Part shown: one piece after another, positions 8,684-15,691 of the stretch | Position numbering within the stretch: the first letter of the stretch is position 1 | How the letters are laid out: the number at the start of each line of letters is the position of its first letter | Origin: CAZYAK01 sp964403335 | GTDB lineage: Bacteria; Patescibacteriota; Gracilibacteria; Peribacterales; Peribacteraceae | DNA length: 64,000 nucleotides | Direction of reading: 5' to 3' | NCBI GenBank assembly: GCA_964403335.1 | Contig: CAYOFI010000002.1 | Span: 1-64,000 of the forward strand | The notes under the pieces: generated by a model | The model's input: only the letters and a program-made list of their open reading frames with translations | The model's database searches: none | What the model was told of the DNA's origin: nothing | Position numbers and translations under genes: made by a program

Positions 8684-9279
8684 TGCAGAAAGAAAATGAG
8701 CACCCAGAAGGCAAACGCCAGAAGCAGGGTGAAGAGCGCGCCGCGACGATGTTCCTTCGACAGCGTGTATCCGACGACCAAGAGCGACGGAACCAAGAGG
8801 GCGATGGTCAGCAATTTATGACCTCCGGATTCCACGGGCGTGCGGGATTGGATGATCAGTACCAAAAACGCCAGCGCCGTGCCCGCTAAGAATGCGGATG
8901 CGTACTCGCGCGTTCCTCTCCATTTCAGCTCGGCCATGATGCCGATCGCCGCGAGGATGATAAAGAGCGACGCAAGGTTCAGGCCTTGGTACGGATCCGT
9001 GAAGGGAAAGTTGCCTTGCACGCTTTGCAGAGCGGCCATCAGCAAGGTCGCACAACACAGCACGATGACGGTGATCGTCCGCGGCGATGGCAAATGCGGG
9101 TGGTTTTTCTCAATTTTATTGAGCGGCGTGTGTTCCAGGAATTTCAGCTTGAAAGCATGCGAATAGGTCTTCAGCGTCAGTCCCAACACCAGCATGCACA
9201 CGCTGAACACGAAGAACGGGATGGAGAACGATGCCGGCTCGAACCGAAGGACGGCGACGATATTTTGCAAAAACTCCAT
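8680..9279 (-). CDS. multi-pass membrane protein of the pseudopilin operon
   Basis: 199 aa with about six hydrophobic segments spread over the whole length and a short cytoplasmic loop rich in Lys/His/Pro near residues 40-65. No family is recognised. It sits between the response regulator (35-bp gap) and the pseudopilins (4-bp overlap), so it probably works with the pilus-like structure, perhaps as an assembly platform or sensor. That role is inferred from position only. Confidence 0.65.
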   Translation of the reverse strand: MEFLQNIVAVLRFEPASFSIPFFVFSVCMLVLGLTLKTYSHAFKLKFLEHTPLNKIEKNHPHLPSPRTITVIVLCCATLLMAALQSVQGNFPFTDPYQGLNLASLFIILAAIGIMAELKWRGTREYASAFLAGTALAFLVLIIQSRTPVESGGHKLLTIALLVPSLLVVGYTLSKEHRRGALFTLLLAFAFWVLIFFLQ

Positions 9280-9314
9280 GGGACGGAACGGGAACGGAAT
9301 GGGAAGATTGCGGA

Positions 9315-9695
9315 TTACTTCTTCGGCGCGGCCAAGAGTTTCTCGGCCATATCGATCAGAGAATGAATGCTCATGTTCTTTTTGACCAAGTAGCCGTCCA
9401 CGCCCAATTTCTTGCAGCGTTCCTGCGTCTCCTTATCTTCCATGTTCGTGAGCATGATGACGGGGAATCCGCGGTCCTTTTTGGGAAACTGCTCCAGCAC
9501 CCAATCGCCGTTGTGCTTGGGCATGAGAATGTCGCAGATAAAGAGGTCGGGTTTTTCTTTTTTCAGCATCATCACCGCTTCGTCGCCGTTTTCTGCGGTG
9601 CGGATGGTAAAACGCGTACGGGCAAAACGGCGGACGTAGACTTCGCGGAGCACGGGATCGTCTTCCGCGATCAAAATAGTTGCGGTATCAGGCAT
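9315..9695 (-). CDS. single-domain response regulator (receiver only)
   Basis: 126 aa from the ATG at 9695. It is a stand-alone CheY-like receiver: acidic pair ED at residues 11-12, phospho-acceptor Asp55 in FICDILMP, Thr83 and Lys105. There is no output domain, so it must act by protein contact. It is the first gene of the operon with three pseudopilins, which suggests phosphorylation-controlled pilus or secretion behaviour. A longer ORF extends upstream but is not supported: TACACT ends 7 nt before the chosen ATG. Confidence 0.88.
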   Translation of the reverse strand: MPDTATILIAEDDPVLREVYVRRFARTRFTIRTAENGDEAVMMLKKEKPDLFICDILMPKHNGDWVLEQFPKKDRGFPVIMLTNMEDKETQERCKKLGVDGYLVKKNMSIHSLIDMAEKLLAAPKK

Positions 9696-9702
9696 GGGTG
9701 TC

Positions 9703-9708
9703 AGTGTA
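9703..9708 (-). promoter_or_regulatory. -10 element of the response regulator-pseudopilin operon
   Basis: TACACT on the minus strand ends 7 nt before the ATG at 9695, predicting a leaderless operon mRNA. No convincing -35 was seen. Confidence 0.42.
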
Positions 9709-9846
9709 ATCAAAACGGTCCAAAAGGAAACATCGAACGTCTTGCTCCGCGTGAACACTGGTATGCCGTGCAAGAAAGCGCGTCCCCATGCGTCATCAAC
9801 GTGTGGCAGATCATGTCTGCTTCGTTTTTCTTCCCCCTTACTTCTT

Positions 9847-10743
9847 ATGAATTGGAATTATCGTCTTCTGACGGTCGGCGCAGGCACGGCCGCCGTCGCC
9901 ACGGCACTCTTCGGAGGCAGCACGTTTGCGGCCACTGTCTACTCCGATGTCCCTCCCGCCCATTGGGCGTACACCGCGGTGCAATGGGTTGCCCAGCAAG
10001 GAATCATGGTGGGACCCGACGGCAAACCTGGGTTCTTTGACGCCGCGGGTCTGGTGAACCGCGCGCAGCTGGCGGCCGTCGTGGCGCGCCATAACGATCT
10101 GCTGAATCAGAAGATCGTGGATCTGCAATCGCGTTTGAGCCTGATGGAAGATCGCTTGGATGACTTGGATGGCGGTTCAACCCGCAAGTCATCTTCTTCA
10201 ACGTCCTCCCGCGGCATCACGGCCGGCAGCTTCATGGCTACTCTGACTCCGGGTCAGGAAACATTCGCGGTTGTCAGTGACGGTTCCGGCCAAGGCAGCT
10301 TTGCCCTCAACGGCAACAGATTGGATTATGACATCACGGTCAGCGGTTTGACCACGGCCATCACTGCCGCGCATTTCCATTCGGCAATGCCGGGCGTTGC
10401 GGGATCCCCCGTGGAAACGATCACCTTCAGCGGCAACCGCGCGACAGGTACGTGGAACATGACAACCTCCGAGCGTGCAGATCTGCTTGCGGGACGGTTG
10501 TATGTGAATGTCCATACCACCCGCTATCCGGACGGGGAAATCCGCGGGCAAATCATGTCGGGCACCTCTTCCTCCTCCATGTCGGGCCGCAGTTCGTCGG
10601 GAAGTTCCGGCAGAAGCAGTTCGTTCTCCAGTCATTCCAGCATGAGTTCGATGTCCAGCTTCTCTTCGAATTCCAGCATGAGCAATTCGTCTCTGAGCAA
10701 CTCCTCGCTCAGTAGTGGCGCAAGCTCCAGCTTCAGCAGCTGA
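9847..10743 (+). CDS. secreted SLH- and CHRD-domain surface protein
   Basis: 298 aa from the ATG at 9847. A signal peptide (about 1-28) is followed by one SLH module (31-83, YSDVPPAHWAY ... NRAQLAAVV), a short amphipathic helix (84-108), a Ser-rich linker, a CHRD domain (about 127-240, with HFHSAMPG and PDGEIRGQI) and a Ser-rich tail of about 60 residues. SLH modules bind cell-wall polymers, so the protein probably decorates the S-layer. CHRD domains occur in chordin and in many bacterial extracellular proteins of unknown role. A strong terminator follows. Confidence 0.85.
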   Translation: MNWNYRLLTVGAGTAAVATALFGGSTFAATVYSDVPPAHWAYTAVQWVAQQGIMVGPDGKPGFFDAAGLVNRAQLAAVVARHNDLLNQKIVDLQSRLSLMEDRLDDLDGGSTRKSSSSTSSRGITAGSFMATLTPGQETFAVVSDGSGQGSFALNGNRLDYDITVSGLTTAITAAHFHSAMPGVAGSPVETITFSGNRATGTWNMTTSERADLLAGRLYVNVHTTRYPDGEIRGQIMSGTSSSSMSGRSSSGSSGRSSSFSSHSSMSSMSSFSSNSSMSNSSLSNSSLSSGASSSFSS

Positions 10744-10764
10744 ACACAGCAGACATAGCAGAGG

Positions 10765-10790
10765 GACGGGGCGCAGTGCCCCGTCTTTTT
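10765..10790 (+). terminator. intrinsic terminator after the SLH-CHRD gene
   Basis: A perfect 8-bp stem GACGGGGC/GCCCCGTC with a 5-nt loop is followed directly by five T residues. Confidence 0.88.
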
Positions 10791-10815
10791 GTATCTGCGA
10801 AAAAGCGTCGAAGTA

Positions 10816-10844
10816 TTGACAAATAACTAAAAATATTTTAAATT
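10816..10844 (+). promoter_or_regulatory. consensus promoter of the 44-codon ORF
   Basis: TTGACA (10816-10821) and TAAATT (10839-10844) are separated by 17 nt in an AT-rich stretch right after the upstream terminator. The -10 ends 11 nt before an ATG. Confidence 0.6.
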
Positions 10845-10855
10845 CCTCAACTTTC

Positions 10856-10990
10856 ATGACACGCCCGTTCGTCAGCCGCCGGCTTCTCCCTTTGCGCGGC
10901 AAGAGCGGCCCCCTGCGTACCTTGCTTACGTTTTCTCTTGTGCTCCTGCTCACCCAGTTGCTGCCGCTGACTGCCGCGGCCCTGCGGTAA
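10856..10990 (+). CDS. 44-aa signal-peptide-like micro-protein
   Basis: The ORF encodes 44 residues: a basic N-region with five Arg and one Lys before residue 22, a long hydrophobic Leu-rich core (about 22-38) and a signal-peptidase-like TAAA end followed at once by Leu, Arg and a stop. It looks like a complete signal peptide with no mature protein. It has its own consensus promoter, follows a terminator and ends 3 bp before the convergent cca gene. It may be a membrane micropeptide, or the remnant of a secreted protein. Confidence 0.45.
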   Translation: MTRPFVSRRLLPLRGKSGPLRTLLTFSLVLLLTQLLPLTAAALR

Positions 10991-10993
10991 GCA

Positions 10994-12343
10994 TCACGTC
11001 AGCAAAGTCTTGATGAATTCCCGCGCCTCGGCTTTTTTCTGAATCTTGCCGGTCACCTGCGCGTCATGGAGCTCCTTCAAGATGCGTCCGACTGCTTCGC
11101 CGGGCGGCAGTTCGAGGATGTCCATCACCTCCTCCCCCGACAGGAGCGGCTTTTCCGGCCGCGGATGACGATCCAGGAACGCGTGATAATCGGCGACGAT
11201 TTTTTCATACAGCGAATAGTCCGAAGGATCCGTTCCCGCAATATCCAGGTAAAACACGTGGAGCAATTCCGGGAACCACGGATGGAAATACCAATGGCCT
11301 TTCCGTTCTTCCGGCATCTCCAAAAACGTCATCGACATGTGGTGTCGCACGAGCCAATCGATTTTCTTCCGCCGTGACGCTGCCGTCTGCAAACGGTCGA
11401 GTGCTTTCGACGCTTTGTCCGCGGAGACCGTCGCGTGGTGATCGAACCGGATGCGCTCTTTCAAGCTGAAGGTTTCGGCTTTGCCGCAGTCGTGGAACAG
11501 AATCGCAAGTCTGACGTCGGGCCCGTCTTCGGGACGGAGATGTTTGAGGCAGTGCATGGTGTGATCCCAGACGTCACCTTCATGATGGTAATCGGCGGGC
11601 TGCGGCACGCCTTTGCAGACGTGGAGTTCGGGAAGGATTCTGTTCATGATCTGCAGTTCCCACATATCTTCAAATGCGCGATCGGGATGCGGACCGGCCA
11701 GCATTTTTTCCAACTCCCTGCGCACGCGCTCGCCGGAGAGCGCATCGACCAGCGGAGCTTGTTCTTGGAGCGCCTTATAGGTGTCCGGATGATACTGGCC
11801 ATTGAGCACCGCGCGGAAACGAACGGCGCGCAGAAGGCGCAGCGCATCGTGTTTGATTCTGATGGCCGGTTCGCCGATGAACCGGATCAATCGCTCCTTC
11901 ACGTCGGCCTCGCCCGCGAACGGATCAAACAGCTCGCGGGAAATCGGGTGCCAGTAGATGGCGTTTACGGTGAAGTCGCGGCGCTTGGCATCCTGCTCGC
12001 GGTTTCCGAACACAACGGCTTCCGGATGTCTTCCGTCGGAAGCCTCATCGTCTTCGCGGAATGTCGTCACTTCAAATTCCTCGTTGCCCAGCGCGATCCG
12101 TACGCTTCCCAATCCCGCCGACTCGTCCCATGCGCGATGAAAGAGCTCACAGATCTGCTTCGGAAGAGCAGACGTCGCGATATCAATATCATGCGGAATC
12201 TGCCCTTGGAGCATGTCGCGCACTCCTCCTCCCACCCACCACGCGTCATATCCCGCATCGCTCAATTGCTCGACGATTTTGTATGCACGTTCTCCGGTGG
12301 GAGTCGCGAGAGTTTGGTTGATGATCGTGGAGGTAATCGGCAT
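10994..12343 (-). CDS. cca: CCA-adding tRNA nucleotidyltransferase with HD domain
   Basis: 449 aa. The nucleotidyltransferase head carries GGGVRD (about 38-43) and the catalytic DID (about 52-54), then RRDFTVNA and the RNA-binding helices typical of class II CCA/poly(A) polymerases. A C-terminal HD phosphohydrolase domain (HDCGK near residue 285, HH further on) matches the long bacterial Cca form. It repairs or adds the tRNA 3' CCA, in line with a window where at least one tRNA lacks a properly placed CCA. Confidence 0.92.
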   Translation of the reverse strand: MPITSTIINQTLATPTGERAYKIVEQLSDAGYDAWWVGGGVRDMLQGQIPHDIDIATSALPKQICELFHRAWDESAGLGSVRIALGNEEFEVTTFREDDEASDGRHPEAVVFGNREQDAKRRDFTVNAIYWHPISRELFDPFAGEADVKERLIRFIGEPAIRIKHDALRLLRAVRFRAVLNGQYHPDTYKALQEQAPLVDALSGERVRRELEKMLAGPHPDRAFEDMWELQIMNRILPELHVCKGVPQPADYHHEGDVWDHTMHCLKHLRPEDGPDVRLAILFHDCGKAETFSLKERIRFDHHATVSADKASKALDRLQTAASRRKKIDWLVRHHMSMTFLEMPEERKGHWYFHPWFPELLHVFYLDIAGTDPSDYSLYEKIVADYHAFLDRHPRPEKPLLSGEEVMDILELPPGEAVGRILKELHDAQVTGKIQKKAEAREFIKTLLT

Positions 12344-12426
12344 GATGGTAAATTGTTATATTGCCATATTGTTCGCAAGCGGAACTGACGATGTTCCTGG
12401 ATTTTTCATGTCTTTGTCTTGCTAGC

Positions 12427-12458
12427 AATATAACAATATAACAATATAACAGTATAAC
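12427..12458 (+). repeat. short tandem repeat, four units of AATATAAC
   Basis: Three exact units and one variant (AGTATAAC) lie head to tail between the divergent cca and endonuclease genes. An inverted copy of the same 12-mer (attgttatattg) lies at about 12352-12363, close to the start of cca. Confidence 0.75.
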
Positions 12459-12499
12459 AATTGCCTGTTTATACTGTATCTCCAACAGCCTCACTTTTT

Positions 12500-13327
12500 A
12501 TGTTGAGATTCGCCGTCGCCGGCTCCCCTCTGTCCACGCCGTCCCCCGGCGGAACGGTGGAAGGATTGAAGCATGCGAAAAAACTGGGCATCGATGCGAT
12601 GGAGATCGAATGGGTGCAGATGGTCCCGCGCGATCCCAAGCGCATGGCGGAGATCCGCAAGACCGCGGAGGAATTGGATATGACGCTGACGGTGCATGCG
12701 CCGTATTACGTGAATTTGAATTCGCCGGAGCCGGACAAATTGGCAGCGAGTATCGGCCGCGTGACGGCTGCATTGGCGATGGGTGAACTCGCGGGCGTGC
12801 GGTCGGTCTGCGTGCATGCCGCATTCAGGTTGGGACAGCCCCCGGAACACGTGTATGACAATGTTGCCAAAGCAGTGGACAAAATTCTGCAGAAGAAAGC
12901 GAAGCTGTTTCCCAGTGTTAACCTGGCGCTGGAGACGATGGGAAAACCGACGCAGTTCGGAACATTAGAAGAAGTGCTGAAGATCAGTAAAGAGTTTGAT
13001 CTGTATCCGACTCTTGATCCTGCGCACATGCATGCGCTGAGTAATGGCAAATGGAATACGGAAGAAGAATGGAACGAGATGTTCGATATGTGTGCGAAGT
13101 ATCTTGGAAAGAAATGTCTCGATTATGTGCACATGCACTTCTCCGGTATCGAATACGGCTTGAAAGGCGAGAAGAAACACCTGCCTCTGGAAAAAAGCGA
13201 TGCGAATTGGAAAGGATTTTTGCGCGTGCTGAAGGATCGGAAGATCGGCGGAACGGTGGTGTGCGAGTCGCCGGCGATGGAGGACGATACGCTGCTGTTG
13301 CGGAAAACGTATGAGAAGCTGAAATAA
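12500..13327 (+). CDS. apurinic endonuclease IV-like TIM-barrel protein
   Basis: 275 aa from the ATG at 12500. The AP-endonuclease 2 (endonuclease IV / xylose isomerase-like) barrel shows metal-ligand motifs at the expected strand ends: VHAPYYVNL, ALETMGK (Glu), LDPAHMHA (Asp/His) and YVHMHFSG. This supports a deoxyribonuclease IV role in base-excision repair, nicking abasic sites. The sequence is diverged from canonical Nfo, so a sugar-isomerase relative cannot be excluded. No Shine-Dalgarno is present. Confidence 0.75.
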   Translation: MLRFAVAGSPLSTPSPGGTVEGLKHAKKLGIDAMEIEWVQMVPRDPKRMAEIRKTAEELDMTLTVHAPYYVNLNSPEPDKLAASIGRVTAALAMGELAGVRSVCVHAAFRLGQPPEHVYDNVAKAVDKILQKKAKLFPSVNLALETMGKPTQFGTLEEVLKISKEFDLYPTLDPAHMHALSNGKWNTEEEWNEMFDMCAKYLGKKCLDYVHMHFSGIEYGLKGEKKHLPLEKSDANWKGFLRVLKDRKIGGTVVCESPAMEDDTLLLRKTYEKLK

Positions 13328-13345
13328 ACAGAATGTAAGCGATTA

Positions 13346-13354
13346 TGGTATACT
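13346..13354 (+). promoter_or_regulatory. extended -10 giving a leaderless mRNA
   Basis: TGG-TATACT ends 6 nt before the ATG at 13361, so the first transcribed base should be at or beside the start codon. No clear -35 is seen, as is usual with extended -10 promoters. Confidence 0.6.
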
Positions 13355-13360
13355 GTGGAT

Positions 13361-14152
13361 ATGATAAATTCCGCAGATGGAAGCCAGAATTCACAAGATA
13401 AATCTCCGGAAAACCTGCAGCCGACCCGGCGTGATTTTTTGCGCGCAGGTGTGGCTCTTGGACTGAAAGTTGTATTGGGTGATGTTTCACAGGCGCAAGA
13501 GGAGAAAAAAGAAATCCCGGAAGATATTCGTGCGGTCTTGGATAAAGCTGTTGCGGACGCATTGGCGTATGTCGGAACCGGCGCGGGAAATCCTGGCGAA
13601 ATCGTCGCACGGATTCGCGGGACAATTTTGTTGAAGAAAATCGATCAGAAACAATACGAAGAATCGACATACCCGCAAAAATTGTTGGATTTGATCGATG
13701 AATTTGCGGGCAAAGAAAATTTCTTGGAAACGCAGGCGCGTGCAGCCGAGATTTTCGGGAGTCTTGGTGAGGACTTGGGAAAGATCGGGATGCAACGATT
13801 GGCATCGCTCTCGGCCATCAAGCGTGGAAATCCCAAGGCGATTGCGGCGGCGGATGCGGCCGGGAAAGCGTTGGATCGTTTGGGCCTGCCGCGTGAGGCG
13901 GAAGTGCCGAAACTCATGAATATTCTGAGCAACATCAACAATACGTTTGAAAATCAATTTGCAGTCCGCCGTTTGCTGATGAAAGGTCTGGCAGTACCGA
14001 ACGTTCCCGAAGCATTCAAAAAAGAATTCGCAAAGCTGGATAATGGGGCGAAAGAACGCGTGCGTACGCACGTGGAAGATGCAAGCAGAGTCCGTGAATT
14101 CATCGCCGACCGGGAACGGATCGAAAAACTGCTGATGGACATCAAACGCTGA
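13361..14152 (+). CDS. Tat-signal exported protein of unknown function
   Basis: 263 aa from the ATG at 13361; the upstream GTG at 13355 sits next to the promoter and is less likely. The N-terminus carries a twin-arginine motif TRRDFLRAG with Arg23-Arg24, followed by a weakly hydrophobic stretch and ending near SQAQ. The mature part is helical and charged, with no Cys and no recognised domain. If the Tat reading is right, the protein is folded before export; no Tat translocase gene is in the window. Confidence 0.65.
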   Translation: MINSADGSQNSQDKSPENLQPTRRDFLRAGVALGLKVVLGDVSQAQEEKKEIPEDIRAVLDKAVADALAYVGTGAGNPGEIVARIRGTILLKKIDQKQYEESTYPQKLLDLIDEFAGKENFLETQARAAEIFGSLGEDLGKIGMQRLASLSAIKRGNPKAIAAADAAGKALDRLGLPREAEVPKLMNILSNINNTFENQFAVRRLLMKGLAVPNVPEAFKKEFAKLDNGAKERVRTHVEDASRVREFIADRERIEKLLMDIKR

Positions 14153-14167
14153 CAACGTTTGCAATCG

Positions 14168-14176
14168 TGCTACGAT
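14168..14176 (+). promoter_or_regulatory. extended -10 promoter of gap
   Basis: TGC-TACGAT with a weak -35 CTGACA (14150-14155) at 15-nt spacing lies upstream of gap. The leader would be about 18 nt and has no Shine-Dalgarno. Confidence 0.42.
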
Positions 14177-14200
14177 GCGGGCATTACTCCCCTTTTGCCC

Positions 14201-15217
14201 ATGAACATCGCCATCAACGGATTCGGACGCATCGGCCGCCAGGCTTTGCGCATCATTGAAGAAAAGCATCCCGACCTGAACGTCGTTCTGATCAACGATC
14301 TGACCGACGGCGAGACGCTCGCGCATCTGTTGGAGTTCGATTCCACGTACGGCCGCTATGCCAGCGGAAAAATTTCGTTCAAAGCCGGTGTGCTGAAGAC
14401 GGACAACGATGAAATCAAGATCACCGCAAGCAAAGATCCCGCTCTGCTTCCGCACAAAGAGCTGAAAGTCGATGTTGTGCTTGAATGCACGGGGCGTTTC
14501 ACCAAGCGCGAGGAAGCGGCGTTGCACTTAAAAGCCGGTGCGAAGAAAGTGATCATTTCGGCTCCCTGCAAAGACAAAGCCGATGGCACGTTCTGCATTG
14601 GCGTGAACGAGGAAACGTACGATCCCAAGACGATGGACGTGATCAGCAACGCCTCCTGCACAACGAACTGCTTGGCCCCGATGGCGAAAGTTCTGCATGA
14701 TAACTTCCAGATCATCGGCGGCTTCATGACGACGATCCACAGCTACACGAATGATCAGCAATTGCTGGACCTGCCGCACAAAGATCTGCGCCGCGCACGC
14801 GCAGCCGCACTCAGCATGATTCCCACCAGTACCGGCGCCGCTAAGGCTATCGGCTTAGTGATCCCCGATCTACTGGGAAAACTGGATGGCATCTCCATTC
14901 GCGTCCCCACACCTACAGGCAGCATCACCGATTTGGTGGTGGTGGTGAAAAAAGAGACGACCAAGGAAGAAGTGAACGCCGCGTTCGAGAAAGCATCCAA
15001 AGGAAAAATGAAAGGCATCCTCGGCTACGAAACACGCCCGCTTGTCTCGCGCGATTACGTAGGCGACCCGCGCAGTTCCATCATCGACGCGCCCAATACC
15101 TTTGTGGGCACGCGCGATGGAATCACGAGCATCAAGGCACTCTCTTGGTACGACAATGAATGGGGCTACAGCAACCGCATTGTTGAATTGGCGAAGTTTA
15201 TTGGGGAGAAGCTTTGA
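14201..15217 (+). CDS. gap: glyceraldehyde-3-phosphate dehydrogenase
   Basis: 338 aa from the ATG at 14201. The Rossmann start INGFGRIGRQ (5-14), catalytic Cys153 in SNASCTTNCLAP and the C-terminal WYDNEWGYSNR are all present. It catalyses the oxidative phosphorylation step of glycolysis in the cytoplasm. No other glycolytic gene is adjacent, so gap is transcribed alone. Asp at position 34 after the second beta strand suggests NAD preference. Confidence 0.96.
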   Translation: MNIAINGFGRIGRQALRIIEEKHPDLNVVLINDLTDGETLAHLLEFDSTYGRYASGKISFKAGVLKTDNDEIKITASKDPALLPHKELKVDVVLECTGRFTKREEAALHLKAGAKKVIISAPCKDKADGTFCIGVNEETYDPKTMDVISNASCTTNCLAPMAKVLHDNFQIIGGFMTTIHSYTNDQQLLDLPHKDLRRARAAALSMIPTSTGAAKAIGLVIPDLLGKLDGISIRVPTPTGSITDLVVVVKKETTKEEVNAAFEKASKGKMKGILGYETRPLVSRDYVGDPRSSIIDAPNTFVGTRDGITSIKALSWYDNEWGYSNRIVELAKFIGEKL

Positions 15218-15229
15218 AAGCTGCGGCAA

Positions 15230-15667
15230 TCACACGTCCGGAGTCAGGAGCGAAATGAGTTCCCGATGCACATCCTGCAGCAGGCCTATCGCCCGCGCTG
15301 TCTGGCGCAGCCGCCGTTCTGCTGGCGTCACCGTCACTTGATATATTCGCGCTTTGTGCAAATCCGAATCGGGAGGCATGGAGATGATCGCGTCCTCATC
15401 GGAGGGAATTCTTCCCAAGACGGTAATCGCCTCTGACATTTGGGTGCGCACATATTCCACAATACGGCTTTCCTCAGCGGTGAAATCCAGCGCATAGCGC
15501 CGTGAAAGCGAGTCGGAATTCCAATACAGATTTCGTATCCTTTTAAACAATGACGAGTCCGTTCCGTCCAAATACGACTGCAGGAGCGGAGCGGGATCGG
15601 ATTCTGCGAGCAGGTTCTGCAGTTCTTTGTCCAGTCCCGACGGACGCGCATGGGAGAGCGTATGCAT
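15230..15667 (-). CDS. hypothetical protein, helical, 145 aa
   Basis: No family recognised. The protein is predicted mostly helical, with charged stretches and no membrane segment, Cys or signal. It lies 24 bp downstream of dnaK on the same strand and converges with gap. Its codon usage resembles that of its neighbours and the frame is open without internal breaks, so it is probably real, but function is unknown. Confidence 0.5.
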   Translation of the reverse strand: MHTLSHARPSGLDKELQNLLAESDPAPLLQSYLDGTDSSLFKRIRNLYWNSDSLSRRYALDFTAEESRIVEYVRTQMSEAITVLGRIPSDEDAIISMPPDSDLHKARIYQVTVTPAERRLRQTARAIGLLQDVHRELISLLTPDV

Positions 15668-15691
15668 GATGATGAAGGGCGGGCGATTCTA

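Noticed and set aside
7760..8821. 353-codon plus-strand ORF across the pseudopilin genes
   Set aside because: It spans three genes on the other strand and has no recognisable motif.
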